In this document: positions 41,592-48,804 of the stretch, piece after piece | How positions within the stretch are numbered: the first letter of the stretch is position 1 | Layout of the letters: each line of letters begins with the position of its first letter | DNA from: DAOUBP01 sp964513075 | GTDB taxonomy: Bacteria > Chloroflexota > Anaerolineae > CG2-30-64-16 | Length of the DNA: 64,000 nt | Assembly: GCA_964513075.1 (NCBI GenBank) | Contig: CAZELR010000006.1 | Location: 1 to 64,000, forward strand | Direction of reading: 5' to 3' | Notes under the pieces: generated by a model | Told to the model about the DNA's origin: nothing | Seen by the model: only the letters and a program-made list of their open reading frames with translations | Databases searched by the model: none | Position numbers and translations under genes: made by a program

Positions 41592-41692
41592 AGATGCGAG
41601 ATATTTCGCATAGCCTAGTTGGTCTTGAAAGTTCGTTTAGGTTGCTTTATTCCAATATTCTATTGCTACGCGAAAATTATAACAATACGCTA

Positions 41693-42418
41693 TCAAGGCT
41701 TCACCAAGGCCGCATCAATAGCCGCCCTGAAGGCGCTCACGGGTTGCGCACCCTGAAGCTTCTGCCCATTAATGAAGAAGGTCGGCGTCGCGTTCACGCC
41801 CAACGCAGTGCCCTCTGCTGTATCGCTCGTTACCTTCCCCAGGTGTTGGCCGTCGTCAAGGCATTTATTAAACTGCGCCGTATTCAAGCCAAGCTCGGCC
41901 GCGTACTGCTTAAGCGCCGCCCGGTTAAATGGGTCACTGCTAACGCCCTGCCGGGCAAATAGTACATCGTGGTAATCCCAGAACTTGCCCTGATCGGCAG
42001 CGCACTCAGCGGCAAGGGCCGCCCCGCGCGTGGTTGTGCCACCAATGATGAAATGCTTGAACTCAAAACGTACTTTCCCTGTTGACTCATACTCTTCGCG
42101 CAGCTGTACACCCTGATTCGCGGCAAAGGCGGCACAATGGCTGCACCCGAAATCGGAGTAACCCACAATCTTCACGGGAGCATCGACTGGGCCCCAAGCA
42201 GCGCCCTCGCCGACGCGATCGGTCGCCACAATCGGCGCCTGCGTAGCCCGAATTGCTATCCAGATCAAACCGGCCGCCACCAGCACGACTGCCGCCATCA
42301 CGCCCAACAATAGTCTGCGCGAGCTTGCAGAGGTCCTGGCTGGAACCTTGGCCGGCGCTCTCGCTGCGCCCTGCGGCTTACTGTTCTTGGGCAACTGTGT
42401 TCGCTTCGCCATCTTCAT
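41693..42418 (-). CDS. Membrane-anchored DsbA-like thioredoxin-fold protein
   Basis: This 241-residue protein has an N-terminal cytosolic part rich in Lys/Pro/Ala, then a membrane helix (LLLGVMAAVVLVAAGLIWIAI). The periplasmic-type thioredoxin domain follows: VKIVGYSDFGCSHCAAF (CxxC active site), FEFKHF and TPTFFINGQ (cis-Pro loop). It is a BdbD/DsbA-like disulfide oxidoreductase that would act outside the membrane. ATG 42418 follows GGAGAG; an alternative ATG lies at 42412. Confidence 0.85.
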   Translation of the reverse strand: MKMAKRTQLPKNSKPQGAARAPAKVPARTSASSRRLLLGVMAAVVLVAAGLIWIAIRATQAPIVATDRVGEGAAWGPVDAPVKIVGYSDFGCSHCAAFAANQGVQLREEYESTGKVRFEFKHFIIGGTTTRGAALAAECAADQGKFWDYHDVLFARQGVSSDPFNRAALKQYAAELGLNTAQFNKCLDDGQHLGKVTSDTAEGTALGVNATPTFFINGQKLQGAQPVSAFRAAIDAALVKP

Positions 42419-42474
42419 TACTCTCCAGCAAACAGGAATGGGTTCCGTGGCAACCACTGGCGCCACAAAGAGTT

Positions 42475-42502
42475 AGTATACCATAAGCAATTCAGGCGTC
42501 AA
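42475..42502 (-). promoter_or_regulatory. Promoter for DsbA-like gene
   Basis: Minus strand TTGACG (42502-42497), a 16-bp spacer and TATACT (42480-42475) with an extended TGG. Its -35 abuts the -35 of the divergent plus-strand promoter. Confidence 0.6.
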
Positions 42503-42531
42503 TTGACAAACCGGTGCCTTTGCCTTATCAT
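42503..42531 (+). promoter_or_regulatory. Promoter for O-antigen ligase cluster
   Basis: TTGACA (42503-42508), a 17-bp spacer and TATCAT (42526-42531), 35 bp before ATG 42566. Confidence 0.65.
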
Positions 42532-42565
42532 GTCTGAGCTTCAGGCCGAGAATAGACGCTGACAC

Positions 42566-44002
42566 ATGAACGCTTATCTGCCCTTTCCTGGCAACGCCTC
42601 TCGCAGCAAACGGTTCGTTGCGGGTGGTATTCTGCTGGGATGTCTGGTCTATCTGCTGGCCAGGGCGCCGCTTGGACTGGCCGCAATAGGTTTAGCCGCG
42701 GCATTAGCTGTCACCAGCATACTTCTTTCGCCGACGATAGGGATTGTGCTGGTAGCTACAGCGATACCGTTTGGCAGATTGATGCCGGTCCTACCCGGCA
42801 TCAATCTGGTGGATGTGCTGGTCGGATTCACGCTGCTCGCCTGGCTGCTCCAGGGCATGGCCAGGCGGCGAATCGTCTTCCATCCCCCTCCCCTTACGTG
42901 GCCCTTGCTGGCGTTCGTGTGGGTGTGCGGTCTCAGCCTGACCCAGGCAAGCTCGTGGCGAGAAGGCGTGACCGAATGGATGAAGTGGGTGGAGTTTGCC
43001 GTACTCTATCTCTTGGGCGCACAAGTACTGAACCGGCGCAGCAATCGGATCGTGATCGCCTCGCTCGTGCTCGCAGGTATCGCTCAAGCAGGCATCGGTG
43101 CTTATCAGTTTTTGGGCCAGGTGGGGCCTGAGGCCTTCACCCTGTCGAGCCGCTTCCTGCGCGCTTACGGCACTTTCCAACAGCCCAATCCTTACGCCGG
43201 CTATCTCGGTTATCTGGCGCCGCCGGCTGTCAGCTTGGCGGTTGCTCTGGGAGGGCGTTGGTGGGCCAGCCGGCGGCCGCGTGACCTGGCCGCTGCTGCG
43301 GGGTGGGCGGTTAGTGGCGGTGCGTTAGGTGCTGGCATTTTGATGAGCTGGTCGCGCGGCGCATGGATTGCGCTGACAGCGAGCATGGTGGTAGTAGCGG
43401 GTCTGCGGAGCCGGCGGAGTACAGCAGCAATACTTGCCGCGGGGCTACTTCTGGTCCTGCTCACGACATTAGCGGGAACGGGCTGGCTGCCCAATAGCGT
43501 AGTCTCTCGAATCAGCAATCTGGGAAGCACACTTGTCGGTTCCGATCTGGCGCAGACGGAAATCACCGATGCTAATTTCTCGGTGCTGGAACGTTTGGCT
43601 CATTGGCAAGCCGGCATAAGGATGTTTGAGGATCATCCATGGCTTGGGGTCGGCATCGGAAATTTCGGTGTGACCTATACCGCATATGCCCCGCCCCACT
43701 GGTACGAGCCGCTGGGTCATGCGCATAACATATTCATCAACTTCCTGGCCGAAACCGGCGCGCTGGGCCTGGGCGCCTTTGGGGTCTTTTGGCTCGCGAT
43801 CGGTTGGCTGACGGGGCGCCAAGCCATCCGCGGGAACAGCTATCAACGCGCGCTGGCGTTGGGCATCCTGGGCACTTGGGTCTATCTCAGCATACACAGC
43901 ATTTTTGATAATCTGTTCGTACAACATATCCAGCTTCAATTAGCTCTGCTGTTGGCCGCGCTGACAGCCGAAAATACGCAGACCATCTTGAGGACACATT
44001 GA
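42566..44002 (+). CDS. O-antigen ligase/polymerase-like membrane protein
   Basis: This 478-residue protein has about eleven membrane helices and a long external loop containing GVGIGNFGVTYTAYAPPHW and YEPLGHAHNIFINFLAETGALGLGAF. The H(N/x)IFxxxLxExGxxGL pattern is the mark of WaaL/Wzy-type ligases and polymerases that join sugar chains at the outer leaflet. It is followed by GtrA and a glycosyltransferase, consistent with a surface polysaccharide unit. Confidence 0.85.
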   Translation: MNAYLPFPGNASRSKRFVAGGILLGCLVYLLARAPLGLAAIGLAAALAVTSILLSPTIGIVLVATAIPFGRLMPVLPGINLVDVLVGFTLLAWLLQGMARRRIVFHPPPLTWPLLAFVWVCGLSLTQASSWREGVTEWMKWVEFAVLYLLGAQVLNRRSNRIVIASLVLAGIAQAGIGAYQFLGQVGPEAFTLSSRFLRAYGTFQQPNPYAGYLGYLAPPAVSLAVALGGRWWASRRPRDLAAAAGWAVSGGALGAGILMSWSRGAWIALTASMVVVAGLRSRRSTAAILAAGLLLVLLTTLAGTGWLPNSVVSRISNLGSTLVGSDLAQTEITDANFSVLERLAHWQAGIRMFEDHPWLGVGIGNFGVTYTAYAPPHWYEPLGHAHNIFINFLAETGALGLGAFGVFWLAIGWLTGRQAIRGNSYQRALALGILGTWVYLSIHSIFDNLFVQHIQLQLALLLAALTAENTQTILRTH

Positions 44003-44499
44003 CGAGCAACGTGATACCCAATCGATTACCACCGTTCATTGCCTGGCTCTTACGCCTACCCATCATCAATCGTATGGGGTTCGCCAGCCGGCCCAATGAG
44101 TTCATCCGCTTCTTGAAATTCGCTACCGTCGGGGTGATCGGCATGGGAGTCGATCTCTCCGTGTTAACTATCTCACGTGAGGTGCTACACTTGCAGCTGC
44201 CGGTTGCGGTGGGCTGTGGCTTCAGTGTGGCCGTGCTAAGCAACTTCACCTGGAACCGATTGTGGACCTTCCCGGAAAGCCGGCTGCGCCCGCTGACCGG
44301 CCAGCTCATGCAGTTTGTCGCAATCAACATCATCGGCCTGGGCATCAACGAGTTGGTAGTGCTGGGGCTTCACCCGGTCTTTTCCAAGTTACTGCACGAT
44401 CCGGCGGCCTATCTGGGCGCCAAAGTGATCGCTATCGGCATCGTCCTGTTCTGGAATTACTTCGTCAACCGTGCCTGGACATATCGGGGCATCGAATAA
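43999..44499 (+). CDS. GtrA-family flippase-like membrane protein
   Basis: This 166-residue protein has four membrane helices and the family pattern RFLKFATVGVIGMGVDLSVLT, then FTWNRLWTF and WNYFVNRAWTY. GtrA proteins are thought to flip or recycle lipid-linked sugars. The start is TTG 43999, giving a TTGA overlap with the ligase stop, so the two are coupled. Confidence 0.85.
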   Translation: MTSNVIPNRLPPFIAWLLRLPIINRMGFASRPNEFIRFLKFATVGVIGMGVDLSVLTISREVLHLQLPVAVGCGFSVAVLSNFTWNRLWTFPESRLRPLTGQLMQFVAINIIGLGINELVVLGLHPVFSKLLHDPAAYLGAKVIAIGIVLFWNYFVNRAWTYRGIE

Positions 44500-44588
44500 G
44501 AACACCTCGACGAACAAAACGCAGCTTTATGCGCCGCGGCCGCACTCATTGCTTCTTCACACACTAAGCGTTTTGCAGAGGTGAAAAC

Positions 44589-45716
44589 GTGCACATCACG
44601 ATAGACTACACTCCGGCTTTGCGCCAATCCGCCGGGATTGGGCGTTACACGCGCGGACTTGTCGCGGCCCTGGTCGAGTCGGACGGAGACAATCAATACA
44701 CGCTGTTCTGCGCAGGCGAGGCCCCCGCACTTCTCTCTTGGCCCGCCAATGTCGAAGTGCGAACCAGTGCGGTGCCGGCACGCTGGCTTACAGCTGGATG
44801 GCATCGGCTTGGGATACCTCTCGCAGCTGAACGATTCGTCGGCGAGTGCGACATCTTCCATTCGCCCGACTTCACCCTACCGCCCCTCCGGGAGGCGAAA
44901 GGTGTTGTCACCGTCCATGATCTTTCTTTCCTCCGTCTGCCGCAATACGCCGACCCAGGACTATGCGCATATCTGACTAAGACTGTCCCACGCTCGGTTG
45001 AGCGTGCAGTGCGCGTGCTCGCGGATTCCCAAAACACAAAAAACGACTTGATCGACCTCCTGGAGGTTCCACCGGACAAAATCTCCGTGGTGCCCGGAGG
45101 GGTAGAGCCGCGCTTTCGGCCGGTGCGGGATACGGTAAGGCTTGCTGAGGTGCGCAGTCGCTACAACCTGCCCCAGTGGTTCATATTATCGGTGGGGACC
45201 ATCGAGCCACGCAAAAACTTCGCTCGCTTGATCGCTGCCTACGGGCAGTTACGCCGCCAGACAGGGCTTCCCCACGCGCTGGTGGTCGCGGGCAGGAATG
45301 GCTGGCTATACCAAGATATTTACGATCAGGTAGCAAAAGAGGGCTTGAACGAGCATGTGCGCTTCATTGGTTTCGTGGCGGACGACGATCTGCCCGCGCT
45401 CTACACCCTGGCCGACCTGTTTGCCTTTCCCTCCCTGTACGAAGGGTTCGGCTTGCCTCCACTAGAAGCAATGGCGTGCGGCACACCGGTGGTGACCAGC
45501 AATCGCTCCAGCCTGCCTGAGGCAGTGGGGTCTGCGGCATTGCAGGTAGAGCCCGAAGACAACGATGCCCTCGCGGATGCGATGGCGCGGGTACTGGGCA
45601 ATGCCAATCTGCGTATGCGTCTGGCGGACCTGGGTCGGGCGCAGGCGGCTCGCTTCACGTGGAAGAGCGCAGCCGCGAAGCTTTTGGAAGCTTACCAATT
45701 GACAGCAACAAGCTGA
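44589..45716 (+). CDS. GT4-family glycosyltransferase
   Basis: This 375-residue GT-B enzyme has ITIDYTPALRQSAGIGRYTRGLV at the N-terminus (donor/acceptor glycine loop) and FILSVGTIEPRKNFARLI at the second Rossmann fold. FAFPSLYEGFGLPPLEAMACGTPVV is the nucleotide-sugar site with the E-x7-E motif. It probably adds a hexose such as mannose to a surface glycan. It starts with GTG 44589 preceded by AGAGGTG. Confidence 0.88.
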   Translation: MHITIDYTPALRQSAGIGRYTRGLVAALVESDGDNQYTLFCAGEAPALLSWPANVEVRTSAVPARWLTAGWHRLGIPLAAERFVGECDIFHSPDFTLPPLREAKGVVTVHDLSFLRLPQYADPGLCAYLTKTVPRSVERAVRVLADSQNTKNDLIDLLEVPPDKISVVPGGVEPRFRPVRDTVRLAEVRSRYNLPQWFILSVGTIEPRKNFARLIAAYGQLRRQTGLPHALVVAGRNGWLYQDIYDQVAKEGLNEHVRFIGFVADDDLPALYTLADLFAFPSLYEGFGLPPLEAMACGTPVVTSNRSSLPEAVGSAALQVEPEDNDALADAMARVLGNANLRMRLADLGRAQAARFTWKSAAAKLLEAYQLTATS

Positions 45717-45729
45717 GAGGAGCCGCATA

Positions 45730-46377
45730 TTGCTCGCTCGCATCACCAACCGCCCGTCCTCAAGCCGCCGCTGGATCGTGCTAACGGCTATCGGGATTCT
45801 TGGCGTGGTTGGCTACTTCAGCCCTTGGATCCCGCACAAGGCCGCCGGTTTAGTCATTACAGGACTCGATTTGGCAGAATACGTTAAATTTCTGCCCGAG
45901 GTCATGTCTGGGCAAACCCCGTTGCGACGCGAGGCGTTTTACGTACCGTTAGCAGCAGGCAGCCTCATCGCCACGCTTCTCGCCAGTCGTCCCAAGCTAG
46001 GCATCCTGCGAGGACTACTGTTCCTGGCAGCGATTACTTTGGCGCTGGCACAGTTGCCGCCCGCCTGGAGCCCAAGCGCACTGCGGGCGCCTGAGTTTCG
46101 CACCCAAACCATGGCCATCCTTCTTTGCCTGGCTACGATACCACTGGTCATGCTTATCAGATACCTGCCAGACCGACTGATTCTGGTCAGCGTCAGCTTG
46201 CTGGCGCTGGTCGCTGCTTTATGGCCGGCATGGAGCTTCTTGCAGGTGCGCCCCGCGATTGCTGCCGCCTACAACACGCCGTTGCCACTAGGATGGGGCT
46301 TCTGGACTTGCCTGGTCGGATACGCCGGGCTAGCATTTCTCAGCCTGGCCTTTGCGCTCGAAAGGCGCTCAAGGTAA
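45730..46377 (+). CDS. Unknown membrane protein (TTG start)
   Basis: This 215-residue protein has about five hydrophobic segments (for example GILGVVGYFSPWIP, PLAAGSLIATLLA and FLAAITLALAQLP). No family motif is recognised. The start is TTG 45730 with AGGAGCC 7 nt upstream. An almost identical leader occurs before the dynamin-like gene. Its stop is followed within 2 nt by the next gene. It may belong with the glycan genes. Confidence 0.65.
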   Translation: MLARITNRPSSSRRWIVLTAIGILGVVGYFSPWIPHKAAGLVITGLDLAEYVKFLPEVMSGQTPLRREAFYVPLAAGSLIATLLASRPKLGILRGLLFLAAITLALAQLPPAWSPSALRAPEFRTQTMAILLCLATIPLVMLIRYLPDRLILVSVSLLALVAALWPAWSFLQVRPAIAAAYNTPLPLGWGFWTCLVGYAGLAFLSLAFALERRSR

Positions 46378-46378
46378 A

Positions 46379-46825
46379 TTGAACAACGAACCCTGGCCGG
46401 CCCAACCCGGGACTTATATGCTAGTGCTGAAGGCCAACGAGCCGCTGACCATTCAGGTAGGCCAACTGGGGAAATTCCAGGTGTCGCCTGGGTGCTACGC
46501 CTACGTCGGCAGCGCGCAGGGGCCGGGCGGTCTGCGAGCACGCGTGGCGCGCCATCTACGGCCGGTTAAGCGTCACCACTGGCACATCGACACCCTGACC
46601 GCTGCGCTGCCGGTGGCAGCGGTGATCACCTCTACAAACCCGCGTGACCTGGAGTGCTTGTGGGTGCGTCGCTTACTGGCCCTGCCGGGCACTACCGCCC
46701 CCATCCCTGGGTTCGGCAGCAGCGATTGTCGCGCCGGCTGCCCTGCACACCTGATAAAGATGCCAGCAGGATTCGATTGGGAGACATGGGACACTGATGA
46801 CAACTGCCGATCAAGGGCAACCTGA
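46379..46825 (+). CDS. GIY-YIG-like DUF123 protein
   Basis: This 148-residue protein matches the DUF123 branch of the GIY-YIG-like fold: PGTYMLVLKANEPLTIQVGQLG, CYAYVGSAQGPGGLRARVARHL and KRHHWHIDTLT. The C-terminus has the CxxGC-like Cys pattern (SSDCRAGCPAHL). In archaea and bacteria such proteins may be nuclease-like, with unknown substrates. TTG 46379 is chosen because AAGGT lies upstream and it immediately follows the previous stop. It overlaps the HEAT gene by 29 bp. Confidence 0.75.
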   Translation: MNNEPWPAQPGTYMLVLKANEPLTIQVGQLGKFQVSPGCYAYVGSAQGPGGLRARVARHLRPVKRHHWHIDTLTAALPVAAVITSTNPRDLECLWVRRLLALPGTTAPIPGFGSSDCRAGCPAHLIKMPAGFDWETWDTDDNCRSRAT

Positions 46826-47441
46826 CATCGCACAACTGCTGATCAACGCGATCCGCACGGAGGATGACACTGCCGCCGAGCGCGCCGTGAAAGCCTTTGC
46901 GGGCCGAAGCGATCTGTTGCCGGCACTGCGCCCCCTCCTGGCTGATACCGACATGGATCGACGCTGGTGGGCCGTACGCACGCTGGCTGTTATAGGTGGC
47001 GCCGAGGCTGCGGCCGCAGCGGTCGAACACCTGGAAGATCCTGATGAGGCAACACGCTGCGCGGCTGCGCTGGCGTTAGGCCAACTGGGCGCGGCTGCAG
47101 CAGTGCCGGCGCTGATTGCTCGGCTGGCAGATTCCAGCGGATGGGTGCGCGACTCAGCCGCCGACGCGCTGGCGCTGGTCGGTGAACCTGCGTTGCCAGC
47201 GTTAGTGGCCGCGTTGGCTTCGCAGCATGACGGCGTTAGAGTGCGCGCCGCGGCCGCCCTGCGCAAAATAGCCATCCCCAAGCTGAGCGGGGTGCTCGTC
47301 ACTGAATATCCCCCGCCTTATTGGCTTGCGGTCAATGCCCTATTTGTAGCACTCAATGACCCCAACCACTTGGTGCGCCATAACGCTTATGAGGCGCTGG
47401 ATCATCTGGGGTTGCTGGAGAGCATGCTGGTTGCGCCGTGA
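46797..47441 (+). CDS. HEAT-repeat protein
   Basis: This 214-residue all-helical protein has four or five HEAT-like repeats: for example DRRWWAVRTLAVIGGAEAAAA, DEATRCAAALALGQLGAAAAVPALI and SGWVRDSAADALALVGEPALPALV. It is a probable protein-protein scaffold. There is no enzymatic motif. It ends 3 nt from the convergent methyltransferase stop. Confidence 0.75.
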   Translation: MTTADQGQPDIAQLLINAIRTEDDTAAERAVKAFAGRSDLLPALRPLLADTDMDRRWWAVRTLAVIGGAEAAAAAVEHLEDPDEATRCAAALALGQLGAAAAVPALIARLADSSGWVRDSAADALALVGEPALPALVAALASQHDGVRVRAAAALRKIAIPKLSGVLVTEYPPPYWLAVNALFVALNDPNHLVRHNAYEALDHLGLLESMLVAP

Positions 47442-47444
47442 TAC

Positions 47445-48029
47445 TTACCGCGTGACGACGAGCCATACATTAAAATGGTCACGCTCCAACAAGAGCTGAT
47501 GGGCACCTTGAGCTTCAAATAGCGCCGCCAGATCGGCCGGCGCCAGAAAACGACTTCCCATCAGCAACACCTTTTCCATCAGCGCTAGCAGCTTAACTCC
47601 CTGCCGCGTGATGTCAGGCTCCTCTACTACCAAACGACCGCCAGGCCGCAACACGCGCAGCAATTCGGCCGCGGCTGCCGGTTGGGCCAGGGCCGGGGAT
47701 GGCGCTACGAAATGGTGAAAGGCATCCACCACAAGCAGCCGGTCAATGCTGGCATCGGGGAACGGCAGCCGCAGCACGCTGCCCAAAACAGCCATCAGCG
47801 CTTTCTCTCGCGCGCGCCGGACCATCTGGGGTGACAGGTCGTATACCACCACACGCGCGTCCTCGGCGACCAGACCTATGGCGCGGCGCCCAGTGCCGCC
47901 TCCCACATCCAAGACGAGCTGGCCGGGCGCAACAGCCAGTAACTTCTGCAGACGGTCGTCCTCCGGCCTGCTGAAGATCCGATCGTACCATCGTGCAATG
48001 ACATCAAAATGATCGAAGGGAAGCTTCAT
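47445..48029 (-). CDS. Class I SAM-dependent methyltransferase
   Basis: This 194-residue UbiE-like methyltransferase has LVLDVGGGTGRRAIGL (SAM motif I), VVVYDLSPQMVRRA, GSVLRLPFPDASIDRLLVVDAFHHF, and LLRVLRPGGRLVVEEPD. The substrate is unknown; the form resembles demethylmenaquinone or small-molecule methyltransferases. Its ATG overlaps the DUF364 stop by 4 bp. It is the last gene of the leftward run starting at 57548. Confidence 0.82.
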   Translation of the reverse strand: MKLPFDHFDVIARWYDRIFSRPEDDRLQKLLAVAPGQLVLDVGGGTGRRAIGLVAEDARVVVYDLSPQMVRRAREKALMAVLGSVLRLPFPDASIDRLLVVDAFHHFVAPSPALAQPAAAAELLRVLRPGGRLVVEEPDITRQGVKLLALMEKVLLMGSRFLAPADLAALFEAQGAHQLLLERDHFNVWLVVTR

Positions 48030-48793
48030 CGCATCAGTGTCAGCATACGCTTGCCTATAATTTGGCGGAAGTTGGCTCCCTGACCCACCGCTGCCAGCAC
48101 CGCAGGGATATCGGTCACCACCGTGCCTGAGATCGCGTCGACACCGTAGTCAAACAGAAGCGGTGTCAGGGGAGTTGTGGCGCCCAAGACCAACACATAG
48201 GCTTCAGGGCGGCATAAGGCTGCCAAACTCTCAAAGGTGCCGTTTACTAACGTCATCCCAGTGATCGCCACTACGTCGGCCTGAGGGAGCACGGCAGGCG
48301 CCTCAGAAGCAGGCAGATCGCCTGGACCAGGATTAAGCTCCAGCACCCAACACCTGTCGGCTGCCTGATACACCTCGGGTACAAAGGGGAAGTGGCCCAC
48401 GATGGCCACCCTGCGCCCGCTGCCCCGCTCCAGGATCAACTTCTCGGCATTGCGATCAACGCACGCAGCTAAATCCACCTCCAGCAACGCATTGAAAGCC
48501 GCAAAGCCGATACTCCGCTCTGTCAAGCTCTCGGAGCGCATCCAGCCCGCCAAATCAAATGCAGGCAAACCGACGAGTTTGCCTGCGTCGCGCACCGCCG
48601 GTTGGCCATGTTCCAAGTCATGCACGATCTGCGTCGAGGCCAATCCCGCACGCGTGCCGCGCACAGTCTCGACCACCACAACGGTCCAATGCGTGCCGAC
48701 GCGGATATCGACCACAGGGCCATTCAAAGATCGCGCAGCCAATAACCGATCGATCAACGCCGCGCGGTCACTCCCATTCGCTGATTCGTTCAT
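48026..48793 (-). CDS. DUF364/DUF4213 domain protein
   Basis: This 255-residue protein contains the DUF364 Rossmann-like region VAIVGHFPFVPEVYQAADRCWVLELNP, ADVVAITGMTLVNGTFESLAAL and VLVLGATTPLTPLLFDYGVDAISGTVV. The family is suggested to bind metal chelates or molybdate-like ligands. The first codons (MNESANG) fall in an ATTCG-type octamer repeat, so the N-terminus may be repeat-derived. It is 11 nt after tex. Confidence 0.78.
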   Translation of the reverse strand: MNESANGSDRAALIDRLLAARSLNGPVVDIRVGTHWTVVVVETVRGTRAGLASTQIVHDLEHGQPAVRDAGKLVGLPAFDLAGWMRSESLTERSIGFAAFNALLEVDLAACVDRNAEKLILERGSGRRVAIVGHFPFVPEVYQAADRCWVLELNPGPGDLPASEAPAVLPQADVVAITGMTLVNGTFESLAALCRPEAYVLVLGATTPLTPLLFDYGVDAISGTVVTDIPAVLAAVGQGANFRQIIGKRMLTLMR

Positions 48794-48802
48794 TCGTTGA
48801 TT
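48775..48802. repeat. Degenerate ATTCG octamer repeat at the DUF364 start
   Basis: The tract is ATTCGCTG-ATTCGTTC-ATTCGTTG-ATT, three degenerate octamers. It includes the start codon of the DUF364 gene. A related CCATTCGCTGATTC lies at 57712-57725, just before yigZ. Confidence 0.7.
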
Positions 48803-48804
48803 TC

